Shown: in pieces, positions 44,749 through 53,139 of the stretch
How positions within the stretch are numbered: position 1 is the first letter of the stretch
Layout: each line of letters starts with the position of its first letter
Assembly: GCA_900473205.1 (NCBI GenBank)
Contig: UCLB01000007.1
Span: 408,645 to 472,644 of the forward strand
Reading direction: 5' to 3'
Length of the DNA: 64,000 nucleotides
DNA from: Hyphomicrobiales bacterium
GTDB lineage: Bacteria; Pseudomonadota; Alphaproteobacteria; Rhizobiales; Rhizobiaceae
The notes under the pieces: model-generated
Told to the model about the DNA's origin: nothing
Seen by the model: only the letters and a program-made list of their open reading frames with translations
The model's database searches: none
Program-made: the position numbers and the translations under genes

Positions 44749-45921
44749 ATGAATACGCATGTCGTGAAGTCCGATCTCGTGCCGCCGCAGACCGGTGGCG
44801 ACAAGATCGCCTGGATCAAACTCTCCTCCATCTATCTGCCGCTCAAGACGCCCATCAGCGACGCCAAGGTTCTGACGGGTCGGCAAAAGCCCTTGACGGA
44901 AGTCGCCTTCCTCTTCGTTGAGGTGGAGACGACGTCAGGCCACAGCGGCATCGGCTTCAGCTATTCGAAGCGCGCTGGCGGCCCCGGCCAGTTCGAACAT
45001 GCCAAAGAGGTCGCGAATGTTCTGATCGGTGAAGACCCAAGCGATATCGGAAAACTTTGGCTGAAGCTCTGCTGGGCAGGCGCTTCGGTCGGGCGCAGCG
45101 GTCTTGCCGTTCAGGCCATCGCCGCCTTCGATATCGCGCTCTGGGACCTCAAGGCCAAGCGCGCGGGCATGCCCCTTGCCAAGCTACTGGGCGCCCACCG
45201 CGATTCCGTTCAGTGCTACAACACCTCCGGTGGCTTCCTGTCCTCGCCCATCGAAGAGGTTCTGGAGAATGTCGACCATGCGATTGCAAGCGGCATCGGC
45301 GGCATAAAAATCAAGGTTGGACAGCCGGATATGGCCACCGACCTGAGACGCGTGCAGGCCGTGCATGAGCATATTGCGGGCCGCGCGGCGATGATGGTCG
45401 ATGCGAACCAGCAATGGGACCGCCCGACTGCGATGCGGTTCGGCAGGCTGATGGAGCCCTATAATCTCACATGGATCGAAGAGCCGCTGGATGCCTATGA
45501 TGTGGAAGGTCACGCCGCACTGGCCGCACATCTCGATACGCCCATCGCCACCGGCGAAATGCTGACCAGCGTGCTGGAGCATGTGGCGCTGATCAACAAT
45601 AATTCCGTCGATTTCATCCAGCCGGATGCTCCGCGCGTCGGCGGAATCACACCCTTCCTGAAGATTTGCGCGCTGGCGGAGGCCAAGAAGCTACAGCTTG
45701 CGCCGCATTTTGCCATGGAAATCCATCTGCATCTGTCGGCAGCCTATGAGCTGGAGCCATGGGTCGAACATTTCGACTGGCTCGATCCACTGTTCAATGA
45801 ACGGCTTGAAATCCGAGATGGCCGCATGCTCGTTCCGCAGCGACCAGGGCTCGGCATCACACTGTCGGAACAGGCCTTCAAATGGGTCAGAGGCGAAGCC
45901 GAATTCGGCAAGCGCCCCTGA
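44749..45921 (+). CDS. enolase-superfamily dehydratase, L-talarate/galactarate dehydratase type
   Basis: The 390-residue enzyme belongs to the mandelate racemase subgroup. The catalytic lysine motif is KIKVGQPD (Lys187 and Lys189), the metal ligands are in VDANQQWDRP (Asp218), WIEEPLDAYD (Glu244) and IATGEMLTS (Glu270), and the catalytic His is in LAPHFAMEIHLHLSAAYELEPW (His320). This residue spacing and several long segments agree with the characterised Salmonella L-talarate/galactarate dehydratase as I recall it. The predicted reaction is dehydration of galactarate or L-talarate to 5-keto-4-deoxy-glucarate. It is last in the LacI-controlled tctCBA operon, which supports an aldarate as ligand. 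Confidence 0.88.
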   Translation: MNTHVVKSDLVPPQTGGDKIAWIKLSSIYLPLKTPISDAKVLTGRQKPLTEVAFLFVEVETTSGHSGIGFSYSKRAGGPGQFEHAKEVANVLIGEDPSDIGKLWLKLCWAGASVGRSGLAVQAIAAFDIALWDLKAKRAGMPLAKLLGAHRDSVQCYNTSGGFLSSPIEEVLENVDHAIASGIGGIKIKVGQPDMATDLRRVQAVHEHIAGRAAMMVDANQQWDRPTAMRFGRLMEPYNLTWIEEPLDAYDVEGHAALAAHLDTPIATGEMLTSVLEHVALINNNSVDFIQPDAPRVGGITPFLKICALAEAKKLQLAPHFAMEIHLHLSAAYELEPWVEHFDWLDPLFNERLEIRDGRMLVPQRPGLGITLSEQAFKWVRGEAEFGKRP

Positions 45922-45936
45922 TCGAGGGGGCTCTGC

Positions 45937-47079
45937 CTAAAACCGCATACCCGGAACGGCCAGCGGATTGTCCATCACCGCTTGCCGGTCTGGCTTGTCG
46001 ATGCGCACCGCACCGGTGAAAGCACCGAACAGGTCTTTCACGAAAGCTTCCGAAAGATCATGGGTAATCAGCACCATGCGCGTGCGCCTGTCGGATGGGT
46101 CGGGCCATGCGGCAAGGCGTTGCGGCGGGTGGAAGATGGATTGCACGCCGTGCAGCACCAACGGACGGTCCGGATTGTCGGACAGCTGTACGATGGCCTT
46201 CATGCGCAACAGCTTTTCGCCATGGGCAGACCGCAGGAGATCAACGAACATTTCCAGCGCCATCGGGTCGATGGGCTGTTCATGAACGATGGAGAATGAG
46301 CGGATCGAGCTATTGTGCCGGTTCACATCGTGATGATGATGGTGGTGATGATCGCCGTGGCCGTGGTCGTCATGGTGGTGATGTTCATGCCCGTGCTCGT
46401 GGTCATGCGCATCTTCTTCACCAAGCCAGCGGCTGACATCGCCCAGCTTGTTCGTCGCGTCGTACAGGCCGTTTTCCAGCAGTGCCATCGCTGGCCAGTC
46501 TTCACTATCGCCGTTTTCAATCGGCGCGCGGGGATTGAGCGCGGCCAGCCGCTCAGTCAACGCGGCGACCTGCGCCTCGCTCGCCAATGCCTGTTTGGTC
46601 AGCACCAGTCGGTCGGCCACCGCCACCTGCTTTACTGCCTCTGGGTGATGATCGAGCGTCGCTGCGCCGTTCACGGCATCCACCACCGTCACCATGCCGT
46701 TCAGTGAAAAATTCTGGGCGATGACAGGATTTCCAATGATCGATTGCATCACCGGTGCCGGGTCGGCAAGGCCGGTGGTTTCGATGACCACGCGGTTGAC
46801 CTGTTTCAGCTTGCCGGTCTGAATTCCATCCATCAGCTCCGCCAGCGTATCCACCAGCTCGCCGCGCACCGTGCAGCACAGGCAGCCCTCCGCCAGCTCG
46901 ATAATGCCGTCGCCGGAACGCTCCACCAGCAGATGGTCGATGCTAACATCGCCGAATTCGTTGATGATGATCGCCGCATCCTGCATGGCAGGGTCTTTCA
47001 GAAGACGATTGAGCAGCGTCGATTTTCCCGCGCCGAGAAAACCCGTGATGATAGAAACCGGAATACGTTCGAGTGCCAT
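45937..47079 (-). CDS. CobW/COG0523 GTPase, probable zinc metallochaperone
   Basis: The 380-residue G3E GTPase has the P-loop TGFLGAGKSTLLNRLL (about 12-27), the metal-binding GCLCC (65-69), the Walker B-like ETTGLADP and the base motif TKQAL. A very His-rich linker (about residues 222-255) separates the GTPase domain from the CobW C-terminal domain. This is the architecture of zinc-handling COG0523 proteins (YeiR/ZigA type). A near-perfect palindrome of Zur-box type lies just upstream (47090-47107). It most likely delivers zinc to a client enzyme during zinc shortage. The client is not known; no cobalamin genes are near. Confidence 0.88.
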   Translation of the reverse strand: MALERIPVSIITGFLGAGKSTLLNRLLKDPAMQDAAIIINEFGDVSIDHLLVERSGDGIIELAEGCLCCTVRGELVDTLAELMDGIQTGKLKQVNRVVIETTGLADPAPVMQSIIGNPVIAQNFSLNGMVTVVDAVNGAATLDHHPEAVKQVAVADRLVLTKQALASEAQVAALTERLAALNPRAPIENGDSEDWPAMALLENGLYDATNKLGDVSRWLGEEDAHDHEHGHEHHHHDDHGHGDHHHHHHHDVNRHNSSIRSFSIVHEQPIDPMALEMFVDLLRSAHGEKLLRMKAIVQLSDNPDRPLVLHGVQSIFHPPQRLAAWPDPSDRRTRMVLITHDLSEAFVKDLFGAFTGAVRIDKPDRQAVMDNPLAVPGMRF

Positions 47080-47089
47080 GTGGCGACCT

Positions 47090-47107
47090 GTAGTGTTAGA
47101 ACATTAC
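47090..47107 (-). promoter_or_regulatory. candidate Zur box upstream of the COG0523 GTPase gene
   Basis: GTAGTGTTAGAACATTAC is an 18-bp palindrome apart from the central step and one mismatch per arm. It contains the TGTT-AACA core seen in alphaproteobacterial Zur sites. It lies 10 bases before the start codon, overlapping the leader or promoter. Confidence 0.6.
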
Positions 47108-47162
47108 GTGCTGAGGCACGTCTTATAGCAAGAATGCCCGCCTGCGAAAGCATCGATTTTAT

Positions 47163-47199
47163 GAAAAAGAAAAAGGCCCGTTCCGGAGAGCGAGCCTTT
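47163..47199 (-). terminator. intrinsic terminator after the D,D-carboxypeptidase gene
   Basis: An AAAGGC-type stem (47172-47180 with 47191-47199, one mismatch) is followed on the minus strand by TTTTTCTTTTTC. It lies just past the stop at 47212. Confidence 0.75.
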
Positions 47200-47211
47200 G
47201 TGAGGTGCGGA

Positions 47212-48390
47212 TCAGAATGCCGGGCGCGGAATGGGGATCGGCACATTGGCCGGGCTGCCCTTGGCAGTCGCCGTGGTCGCTGTAGCAGGGGTTGCATTGG
47301 CGGCAAGGGTTTCGCTGCCGGGAATAAGGCCCGCATAGGAATAGACCGGCGGACGGGTCATTTCCTGCACATAGGGTGATTTGATGATCATGCGGCCTGC
47401 ATCATCCCGGCTTTCGCTGCGCACTTTCGCGGCCTTGGGATTGCAGATATCGGCGCTGACATCATTGAGGTCGGTGTCGCCATAAGGCGCCAGCGACGCC
47501 AGCGATACGCCCTGTCCCGAAGGTGAGGTCAGGCCCATTTGCAGCAGGTCGGCGGACTGGTCGGTACGGCCCGCAAGGCTGTCTGCACCCAATACGACGC
47601 TGACGACCTGACGGCCATTGCGCGAGGCAGAGGACACCTGATTGAAGCCGGACGCACAGATGAAGCCGGTCTTCATGCCATCGGCACCATCGAAGCGACC
47701 GACCAGCATGTTGTAATTGGCATAATTCTTCTTGCCGGTGCTCACGCCTTCCAGCGAGAAATAGCCGGCATATTCGGGAAATTCGCGCTTGAGGATCAGC
47801 GCTAGAACGGCCAGGTCACGGGCTGTCGTGTACTGCCCCTTGCCGGGCAGGCCATTGGGGTTGATGTAATGGGTGGATGACATGCCCAGACGCGCGGCCT
47901 GCGCATTCATCTGCGCCACGAAATTGTCGGTCGTGCCACCCACGGTCTCGGCAATGGCCACGGCCACGTCGTTTGCGGATTTGATCAGCAGCAGCTTCAG
48001 TGCGCTATCCAGCGTCAGCTTCGAGCCGGGCTTGAAATACATCTTGCTGGCGGGTTGATCGGCAGCCTTTTTGCTCATCACCACTTCCGTCGTGGGGCTC
48101 AGCTTGCCGGATTTCATGGCGCTGAACGCCAGATAGGCCGTCATCAGCTTGGTCAGCGAGGCGGGATACCACTTGCGAAAGGCTTCCTGATGCGAGATCA
48201 CCTTGCCAGTGCGCACGTCAATCACCATCTTGGGGTTGGCGTGTCCAACGGATGTCATCGCCAGCACACTGGCAGAGATCGCGGCAATGGTTTTTACGAG
48301 CCGCCCTGCGGCGCGGCGGTGTCTGGAGTTTTCCTGCAAGGCGTATCCTCGAATTCCCGTCATCGTTTCGGGATTTGCAATATTCACCAT
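47212..48390 (-). CDS. D-alanyl-D-alanine carboxypeptidase (S11 family)
   Basis: The 392-residue periplasmic enzyme trims the terminal D-alanine of peptidoglycan side chains. It has the three penicillin-binding motifs: SxxK in PASLTKLMTAY (Ser78/Lys81), SxN in IKSANDVAVAIAE, and KTG in GMKTGFICASGFN. A signal segment lies at about residues 30-51 (LVKTIAAISASVLAMTSVGHA). A long alanine/proline/threonine-rich C-terminal tail follows the catalytic domain. No good ribosome site is seen at any of the possible ATGs (48390, 48363 or further upstream), so the start is uncertain. Confidence 0.9.
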   Translation of the reverse strand: MVNIANPETMTGIRGYALQENSRHRRAAGRLVKTIAAISASVLAMTSVGHANPKMVIDVRTGKVISHQEAFRKWYPASLTKLMTAYLAFSAMKSGKLSPTTEVVMSKKAADQPASKMYFKPGSKLTLDSALKLLLIKSANDVAVAIAETVGGTTDNFVAQMNAQAARLGMSSTHYINPNGLPGKGQYTTARDLAVLALILKREFPEYAGYFSLEGVSTGKKNYANYNMLVGRFDGADGMKTGFICASGFNQVSSASRNGRQVVSVVLGADSLAGRTDQSADLLQMGLTSPSGQGVSLASLAPYGDTDLNDVSADICNPKAAKVRSESRDDAGRMIIKSPYVQEMTRPPVYSYAGLIPGSETLAANATPATATTATAKGSPANVPIPIPRPAF

Positions 48391-48501
48391 ATATGGCCTA
48401 GCAATGGCAAAGTACATTGATTGCGTCAATTATGCGGCGCAATATCCACCGCGGAGGAGCTAAGCTTATCATGTCGAGAATGGAACATCAGGGATAAATG
48501 A

Positions 48502-49665
48502 ATGCCGATTTTGAATAGAGCTGCGGAATTGCAGGCGGAAGCCAGCGAATGGCGACGTCATCTCCATGAAAACCCTGAACTGCTCTACGATGTGCATGAC
48601 ACCGCAGCCTTCGTTGCCGAAAAGCTGAAATCCTTCGGCGTTGACGAAATCGTGACGGGTATTGGCCGCACCGGCGTCGTCGGCGTCATCCACGGACGCC
48701 ACGGTCAAGGCCGCACCATCGGGCTGAGATCCGATATGGATGCCCTGCCCATCGTCGAGGAGACCGGTCGGGAGTGGGCCTCGAAAGTCGATGGCAAGAT
48801 GCATGCCTGCGGCCATGACGGCCATATGGCGATGCTTCTGGGTGCCGCAAAGCATCTGGCGGAAACCCGCAATTTCTCCGGCTCCGTCGCCCTCATCTTC
48901 CAGCCCGCCGAAGAAGGTGGCGCAGGCGCGCTTGCGATGGTGGAAGACGGCTTGATGGAGCGTTTCAAGATCGATGAGGTCTATGGCATGCACAATATGC
49001 CGGGCATTCCCTTAGGCGCCTTCGCCATCCGCAAGGGCGGCATCATGGCTGCACCGGACAAATTCTCCATTCTCGTCAAGGGACGCGGCGGCCATGCGGC
49101 GCAACCGCACCGCACGATAGACCCGATTTCGATCGGCGCGCAGATCGTCACCAATCTGCAGATGATCGCATCGCGCAACACCGATCCCATCCGCTCAGTC
49201 GTCGTGTCCGTCACCCGTTTTCAGGCGGGCTCCAGCCACAATATCATCCCCAATGAAGCTCTGATTGCGGGCACGGTGCGCACTTTGGACGAATCCGTGC
49301 GGGATGCCGCCGAAGCGCGCATCAAGCAGATGGCAGAGGGCATCGCGCAGGCCAATGGCGCCGAGGCCGAGGCAGTCTACGAGCGCTACTGCCCCGTCAC
49401 CGTCAATCATGCGGATGAAACCGACCATGCCATCCGCATCGCGCGTGATGTGGTGGGCGACAAGAATGTCGATCCCGATGTCGATCCCTCCATGGCCGGA
49501 GAAGACTTTTCCTACATGCTGAAGGAGCGCCCCGGCGCTTTTATCTTCATCGGCAATGGCGATAGCGCCGGTCTGCACAATCCCAGCTACGACTTCAACG
49601 ACGACGCCATCGCTTACGGCGTGTCCTATTGGGTCAAGCTCGCCGAACAGCGTCTGGGTGGGTGA
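48502..49665 (+). CDS. M20 family amidohydrolase (hippurate hydrolase-like)
   Basis: The 387-residue metallohydrolase has RRHLHENPELLYDVHDTA (about 18-35), LRSDMDALPIVEETG, the metal site HACGHDGHMAMLLGAAKHLAE, FQPAEEGGAG and the lid KGRGGHAAQPHRTIDPI, ending with SMAGEDFSYMLKERPG. This is the hippurate/N-acyl-amino acid hydrolase pattern. It resembles the M20 protein encoded at 38172 but differs in many positions, so the two are paralogues rather than a recent duplication. It stands alone and ends in a hairpin before the convergent tRNA gene. Confidence 0.9.
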   Translation: MPILNRAAELQAEASEWRRHLHENPELLYDVHDTAAFVAEKLKSFGVDEIVTGIGRTGVVGVIHGRHGQGRTIGLRSDMDALPIVEETGREWASKVDGKMHACGHDGHMAMLLGAAKHLAETRNFSGSVALIFQPAEEGGAGALAMVEDGLMERFKIDEVYGMHNMPGIPLGAFAIRKGGIMAAPDKFSILVKGRGGHAAQPHRTIDPISIGAQIVTNLQMIASRNTDPIRSVVVSVTRFQAGSSHNIIPNEALIAGTVRTLDESVRDAAEARIKQMAEGIAQANGAEAEAVYERYCPVTVNHADETDHAIRIARDVVGDKNVDPDVDPSMAGEDFSYMLKERPGAFIFIGNGDSAGLHNPSYDFNDDAIAYGVSYWVKLAEQRLGG

Positions 49666-49676
49666 AACGATTTCGA

Positions 49677-49702
49677 GCGACCGTGCGTCATCGTGCGGTC
49701 GC
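49677..49702 (+). terminator. hairpin after the M20 gene
   Basis: An 11-bp stem with two G-U pairs (49677-49687 with 49692-49702) and loop TCAT lies 11 bases after the stop. A T-run starts about 14 bases later. It separates the M20 gene from the convergent tRNA gene. Confidence 0.55.
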
Positions 49703-49840
49703 AGCCTCTGCCAGCTTTTTTAAAACAATAAAAAGCAGCCGAAAATGACGACGAAATGGCTGCGGATAAGTGTCGGAATGAATGGAAATTGTCGGCCCAA
49801 TACTGGGCCTCGGTGGCAATTTTCTCAGTCTGAGAAAAAT

Positions 49841-49915
49841 TGGAGCGGGCGAAGGGATTTGAACCCTCGACCCCAACCTTGGCAAGGTTGTGCTCTACCC
49901 CTGAGCTACACCCGC
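49841..49915 (-). tRNA. tRNA-Gly (anticodon GCC)
   Basis: The 75-nt minus-strand gene folds as a full cloverleaf: acceptor GCGGGTG with CGCCCGC, D-stem GCTC/GAGC, anticodon loop CTTGCCAAG giving GCC, and T-arm GAGGGTTCGAATCCCTT. CCA is encoded at the 3' end. It reads the GGC/GGU glycine codons. Confidence 0.97.
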
Positions 49916-50172
49916 TCAAATCCGCTGGTTCGGGGTAGATCGCTGAACCGCGGGTCGCTGCGTTGCGGCGACGAGGGCTATATCGCTCAACCGCTTTTTA
50001 AATGCAACAGGGAAATGACAAAAAGCTGCAGAAATTTTTGAAAAACCACACAAGTAACGGAAAACATTTGATTTTTTTGATACTGAAATCTCAAAGCCAA
50101 TTGCAAAACCGGTTTTGAGGGCCTAATGACAATGGCAACGAAAACCGAATCCGATGTCGCGAGAAACCCAAT

Positions 50173-50682
50173 ATGACCGAGCAATCGCCCAAGACAGCGC
50201 AGGACCTTTTCGCTTTGCTGGATGGGCTTGGCATTGCGCATACGACCGTCGACCATGAGCCGGTCTTCACCGTTGCCGAGTCGGAATCGCTGCGGGATCG
50301 CATTCCCGGCGGCCATACCAAGAACCTTTTCGTGAAAGACAAGAAGGACAGATATTTCGTCCTGACGGTGGAAGAAAATGCGACTGTCGATTTGAAGACG
50401 GTCCACAAGGTCATCGATGCGTCCAGCCGCGTGTCGTTTGGCAGGCCGGAAAAGATGCTGGAATATCTGGGCGTCATACCCGGCTCCGTCACCGTTTTCG
50501 GTGCCATCAACGATACGGGGCACGACGTGACCTTCGTGCTCGACAGCGAGTTGATGAAGCATGATCTCATCAATGGCCACCCGCTGTCCAACGATGCCAC
50601 CACCACCATCGGGCGCGACGACCTCATTCGCTTTCTCGAAGCGACGGGTCACACACCGCTCGTCTTGAAAGTGACCGAGTAA
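50173..50682 (+). CDS. prolyl-tRNA editing deacylase, ProX/YbaK-like
   Basis: The 169-residue single-domain protein belongs to the YbaK/ProX editing family that removes alanine or other wrong amino acids from tRNA-Pro. Family segments are HEPVFTVAESESLRDRIPGGHTKNLFVKDKKDRYFVLTV near 28-66 and a C-terminal TIGRDDLIRFLEATGHTPLVLKV. The KNLF.KD motif carries the conserved lysine. It resembles the free-standing ProXp-ala type, which proofreads Ala-tRNA-Pro. The thioredoxin-like gene follows after 54 bases. Confidence 0.9.
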   Translation: MTEQSPKTAQDLFALLDGLGIAHTTVDHEPVFTVAESESLRDRIPGGHTKNLFVKDKKDRYFVLTVEENATVDLKTVHKVIDASSRVSFGRPEKMLEYLGVIPGSVTVFGAINDTGHDVTFVLDSELMKHDLINGHPLSNDATTTIGRDDLIRFLEATGHTPLVLKVTE

Positions 50683-50736
50683 AGTACGATCTTTGCGCCA
50701 GATGGCGGCATGCTGCGACATGAACGGAGACTTTAT

Positions 50737-51702
50737 ATGAGCGATAATCCCTACGGAACGTCCAACAGCGGACAGATGACTGGCTCCGTCAATTATGGCA
50801 GCGCGCCGGCTGCGACGGCTGCGGTCTCGCATATCAAGGATACGACGACGGCGAATTTCCCCAAGGATGTCATGGAGGAATCGCGCCGCCAGCCCGTGCT
50901 GGTGGATTTCTGGGCGCCGTGGTGCGGCCCGTGCAAGCAACTGACGCCTGTGCTGGAAAAAGTCGTCAACGAGGCGGGCGGTCGCGTCAAGCTCGTCAAG
51001 CTCAACATCGATGACCATCCGTCCATTCCCGGCCAGCTTGGCATTCAGTCCATTCCCGCCATCGTCGCCTTTCAGGACGGTCGCCCGGTGGATGGCTTCA
51101 TGGGCGCCGTGCCGGAAAGCCAGATCCGGGAATTCATCGACAAGATCGCCGGTCCCGCCGCCAATGATCCCGCAGCTGAAATCGAAGCGGCCCTTGCCGA
51201 AGCAAAGCAGCTTCTGGCGGATGGCGATCATCAGGGCGCAGCACAGCTTTTCGGCTTCGTCATGCAGGTTGACCCGGAAAACGCAATTGCAATTGCCGGT
51301 ATTGCCGATTGCATGATTGCGCTTGGCGAATACCAGCGCGCCAGCGATCTTCTGGCCTCCGTCCCCGCAGAGCTTCTCGAGGATCCCGCGCTTCAGGCCG
51401 TGTCGAAAAAGCTGGCGCAGTATGAAGAGGCCCGCCTGCTGGGTGATCCGGCAGCGCTGGAACGCGAATTGTCGGCCAATCCGGACAATCACGATGCCCG
51501 CATGAAGCTTGCGAAAATCTTCAACGCGCAGGGAAAGCGCGACGAAGCTGCCGATCAGTTGCTGACCGTCATGCGCAAGGACCGCACCTTTGAAGACGAT
51601 GGCGCGCGCAAACAGCTCGTGGAGTTTCTGGAGGGCTGGGGCTTCAAGGATCCGGCCTCCGTCACCGCACGCCGCAAGCTGTCGTCCATTCTGTTTTCAT
51701 AA
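50737..51702 (+). CDS. thioredoxin-fold protein with TPR-like C-terminus (CnoX/YbbN-like)
   Basis: The 321-residue cytoplasmic protein has a thioredoxin domain at about residues 35-145 with an intact active site WAPWCGPCKQL (Cys63, Cys66). A helical tetratricopeptide-like C-terminal half (about 155-321) follows. This is the arrangement of YbbN/CnoX chaperedoxins, which protect substrates from oxidative aggregation; E. coli CnoX has a modified active site, whereas the CxxC here is intact and could catalyse disulfide exchange. The ATG at 50737 has GGAG about 8 bases upstream. The first 35 residues are low-complexity. Confidence 0.9.
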   Translation: MSDNPYGTSNSGQMTGSVNYGSAPAATAAVSHIKDTTTANFPKDVMEESRRQPVLVDFWAPWCGPCKQLTPVLEKVVNEAGGRVKLVKLNIDDHPSIPGQLGIQSIPAIVAFQDGRPVDGFMGAVPESQIREFIDKIAGPAANDPAAEIEAALAEAKQLLADGDHQGAAQLFGFVMQVDPENAIAIAGIADCMIALGEYQRASDLLASVPAELLEDPALQAVSKKLAQYEEARLLGDPAALERELSANPDNHDARMKLAKIFNAQGKRDEAADQLLTVMRKDRTFEDDGARKQLVEFLEGWGFKDPASVTARRKLSSILFS

Positions 51703-51801
51703 GCTTGCTTCTTGCGATCAGTGGCCGCAAACCACATTTATAAAGGATATGCCGCATAGATGCGCAGCAACTGCAAGGCAGATGTCTGACGCGGATATGC
51801 A

Positions 51802-51827
51802 ATCGCGACGTTCCGTAACGTCGCGAT
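51802..51827 (+). promoter_or_regulatory. perfect hairpin upstream of the LON-domain gene
   Basis: An 11-bp perfect stem (51802-51812 with 51817-51827) with loop CCGT ends 25 bases before the preferred start of the LON-domain gene. No T-run follows. It could be a terminator for the thioredoxin gene or a leader structure controlling the next gene. Confidence 0.55.
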
Positions 51828-51852
51828 CATGTCTCCAACCGAGGGCTCATCC

Positions 51853-52524
51853 ATGCATGTCGGAAACGCGAGATATCTGAAAAGCTCCGATCTTCCGGAT
51901 GCGGTGCCCGTGTTTCCCCTGCCCGGTGTTCTGCTTTTGCCGGAGGGGCAATTGCCTCTCAACATATTCGAGCCGCGCTACCTTGCCATGTTCGATGCCG
52001 CCATGGCCAGCGACAGGCTGATCGGCATGGTCCAGCCCTCGCTTCAGGCATTGGATAGTGGCACCGGCACCGGTCCCCTTAGCCAGGTCGGTTGTCTCGG
52101 TCGCGTCACATCCTTTTCGGAAACGGGCGATGGGCGCTACATCGTTTCGCTCAGCGGCGTTTGCCGCTTCCGCCTGTTGGAAGAAGTCTCCACCGGCAAG
52201 CCCTACCGTACCTTCCGCCACGCACCCTTCATCTCCGATCTCTCGGGCGAATATGATGAGGATGCCGTGGATCGGGAAAATCTGCTGCGGGTGTTCCGGG
52301 CCTTTCTGGATGCCAACCAGCTGGAAGCGGATTGGGACAGCGTCGAGCGCGCCGGAAACCGCGTTCTCGTCAACTCACTGTCGATGATGTCGCCCTTTGG
52401 GCCAGCGGAAAAACAGGCTCTGCTGGAAGCTCCGGACCTCAAGTCCCGCGCCGATACCCTGATCGCCATCACCGAAATCGCCGTTGCCCAAGCCGGCAAT
52501 GACGGCGGCACGACATTGCAGTGA
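51853..52524 (+). CDS. LON substrate-binding-domain protein
   Basis: The 223-residue protein is a stand-alone LON N-terminal (ATP-dependent protease La substrate-binding) domain. The markers are [34 protein letters not shown] (about 20-53) and [29 protein letters not shown]. It lacks the ATPase and protease parts, as is normal for this family, whose function is poorly known. The ATG at 51853 has GAGGG 8 bases upstream; an in-frame ATG at 51829 lacks a ribosome site and falls against the hairpin. It is followed by a Trm112-like gene 10 bases away, so the two are probably co-transcribed. Confidence 0.87.
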   Translation: MHVGNARYLKSSDLPDAVPVFPLPGVLLLPEGQLPLNIFEPRYLAMFDAAMASDRLIGMVQPSLQALDSGTGTGPLSQVGCLGRVTSFSETGDGRYIVSLSGVCRFRLLEEVSTGKPYRTFRHAPFISDLSGEYDEDAVDRENLLRVFRAFLDANQLEADWDSVERAGNRVLVNSLSMMSPFGPAEKQALLEAPDLKSRADTLIAITEIAVAQAGNDGGTTLQ

Positions 52525-52534
52525 TGGGGCTCCG

Positions 52535-52723
52535 ATGGATGAAAAGGTGAGCAATGTCGATCCCAAGCTGCTGGACCTGCTGGTCTGCCCGCTCACCAAG
52601 GACCGGCTATCCTATAATCGCGAGCGCAGCGAACTGATTTCCGAGAGCGCCAAGCTCGCCTACCCGATAAGGGATGGCGTGCCGATCATGCTGATCTCGG
52701 AAGCGAGACGGATCGAGGACTGA
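52535..52723 (+). CDS. Trm112-family small protein (UPF0434)
   Basis: The 62-residue protein has the Trm112/UPF0434 pattern [25 protein letters not shown]...[13 protein letters not shown]. Only one of the usual cysteine pairs is kept, which is common in bacterial members. Eukaryotic Trm112 activates methyltransferases; the bacterial role is unclear. It is translated just downstream of the LON-domain gene and ends at a strong bidirectional terminator. Confidence 0.88.
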   Translation: MDEKVSNVDPKLLDLLVCPLTKDRLSYNRERSELISESAKLAYPIRDGVPIMLISEARRIED

Positions 52724-52732
52724 ATGTCACTA

Positions 52733-52769
52733 TTCCCGTCATCCCGTAGTTGATACGGGATGACGGGGA
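52733..52769. terminator. long hairpin between convergent Trm112 and kdgF genes
   Basis: A 16-bp stem (52733-52748 with 52754-52769, one G-U pair) with loop GTTGA lies between two convergent genes. There is little T-run on either side, but position and strength argue for a shared terminator. Confidence 0.65.
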
Positions 52770-52792
52770 TAGCTTTCGAGATCAATCAAACC

Positions 52793-53128
52793 TCAAAGAA
52801 ACTCCGCCCGGTGCGGCGTAAACGTATCGATCAGGCGTCCCTTTTCCAGCGCCTTCACCCCATGCACCAGATCAGGCTTGACGATGAAACTGCCGCCCTG
52901 CGCCAGTTCCTGTGTAACGCCGTCGATTGTCACCTCAAAGCGTCCTTCGGCCACGTAGCTCGCCTGAATATGCGGGTGTGAGTGGAGCGAGCCTATGGCG
53001 CCCGCTTCAAAGACGACTTCGACCATCATCATTTCCGGCAGATAGGCCATGATGCGGCGGGAAACGCCGGGTTCCGTCGGCGTCCACTGGCCGTCACCGG
53101 CATTCACGAAGGCTTTGCTCTCGCTCAT
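52793..53128 (-). CDS. cupin-domain protein, KdgF-like
   Basis: The 111-residue protein is a single cupin with GSLHSHPHIQASYVAEGRFEVTIDG (metal-binding His/His/Gln region) and HGVKALEKGRLIDTF. KdgF proteins convert 4,5-unsaturated galacturonate into the linear 5-keto-4-deoxyuronate, the step before KduI. The gene is 11 bases downstream of kduI on the same strand, which strongly favours this role. GAGG lies 9 bases before the ATG at 53128. Confidence 0.8.
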   Translation of the reverse strand: MSESKAFVNAGDGQWTPTEPGVSRRIMAYLPEMMMVEVVFEAGAIGSLHSHPHIQASYVAEGRFEVTIDGVTQELAQGGSFIVKPDLVHGVKALEKGRLIDTFTPHRAEFL

Positions 53129-53139
53129 ATCGCGTGTCC

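Noticed and set aside
45937..47079. Cobalamin biosynthesis protein CobW
   Set aside because: No cobalamin genes or riboswitch nearby; the His-rich linker and the Zur-like site favour a zinc chaperone role in the same superfamily.
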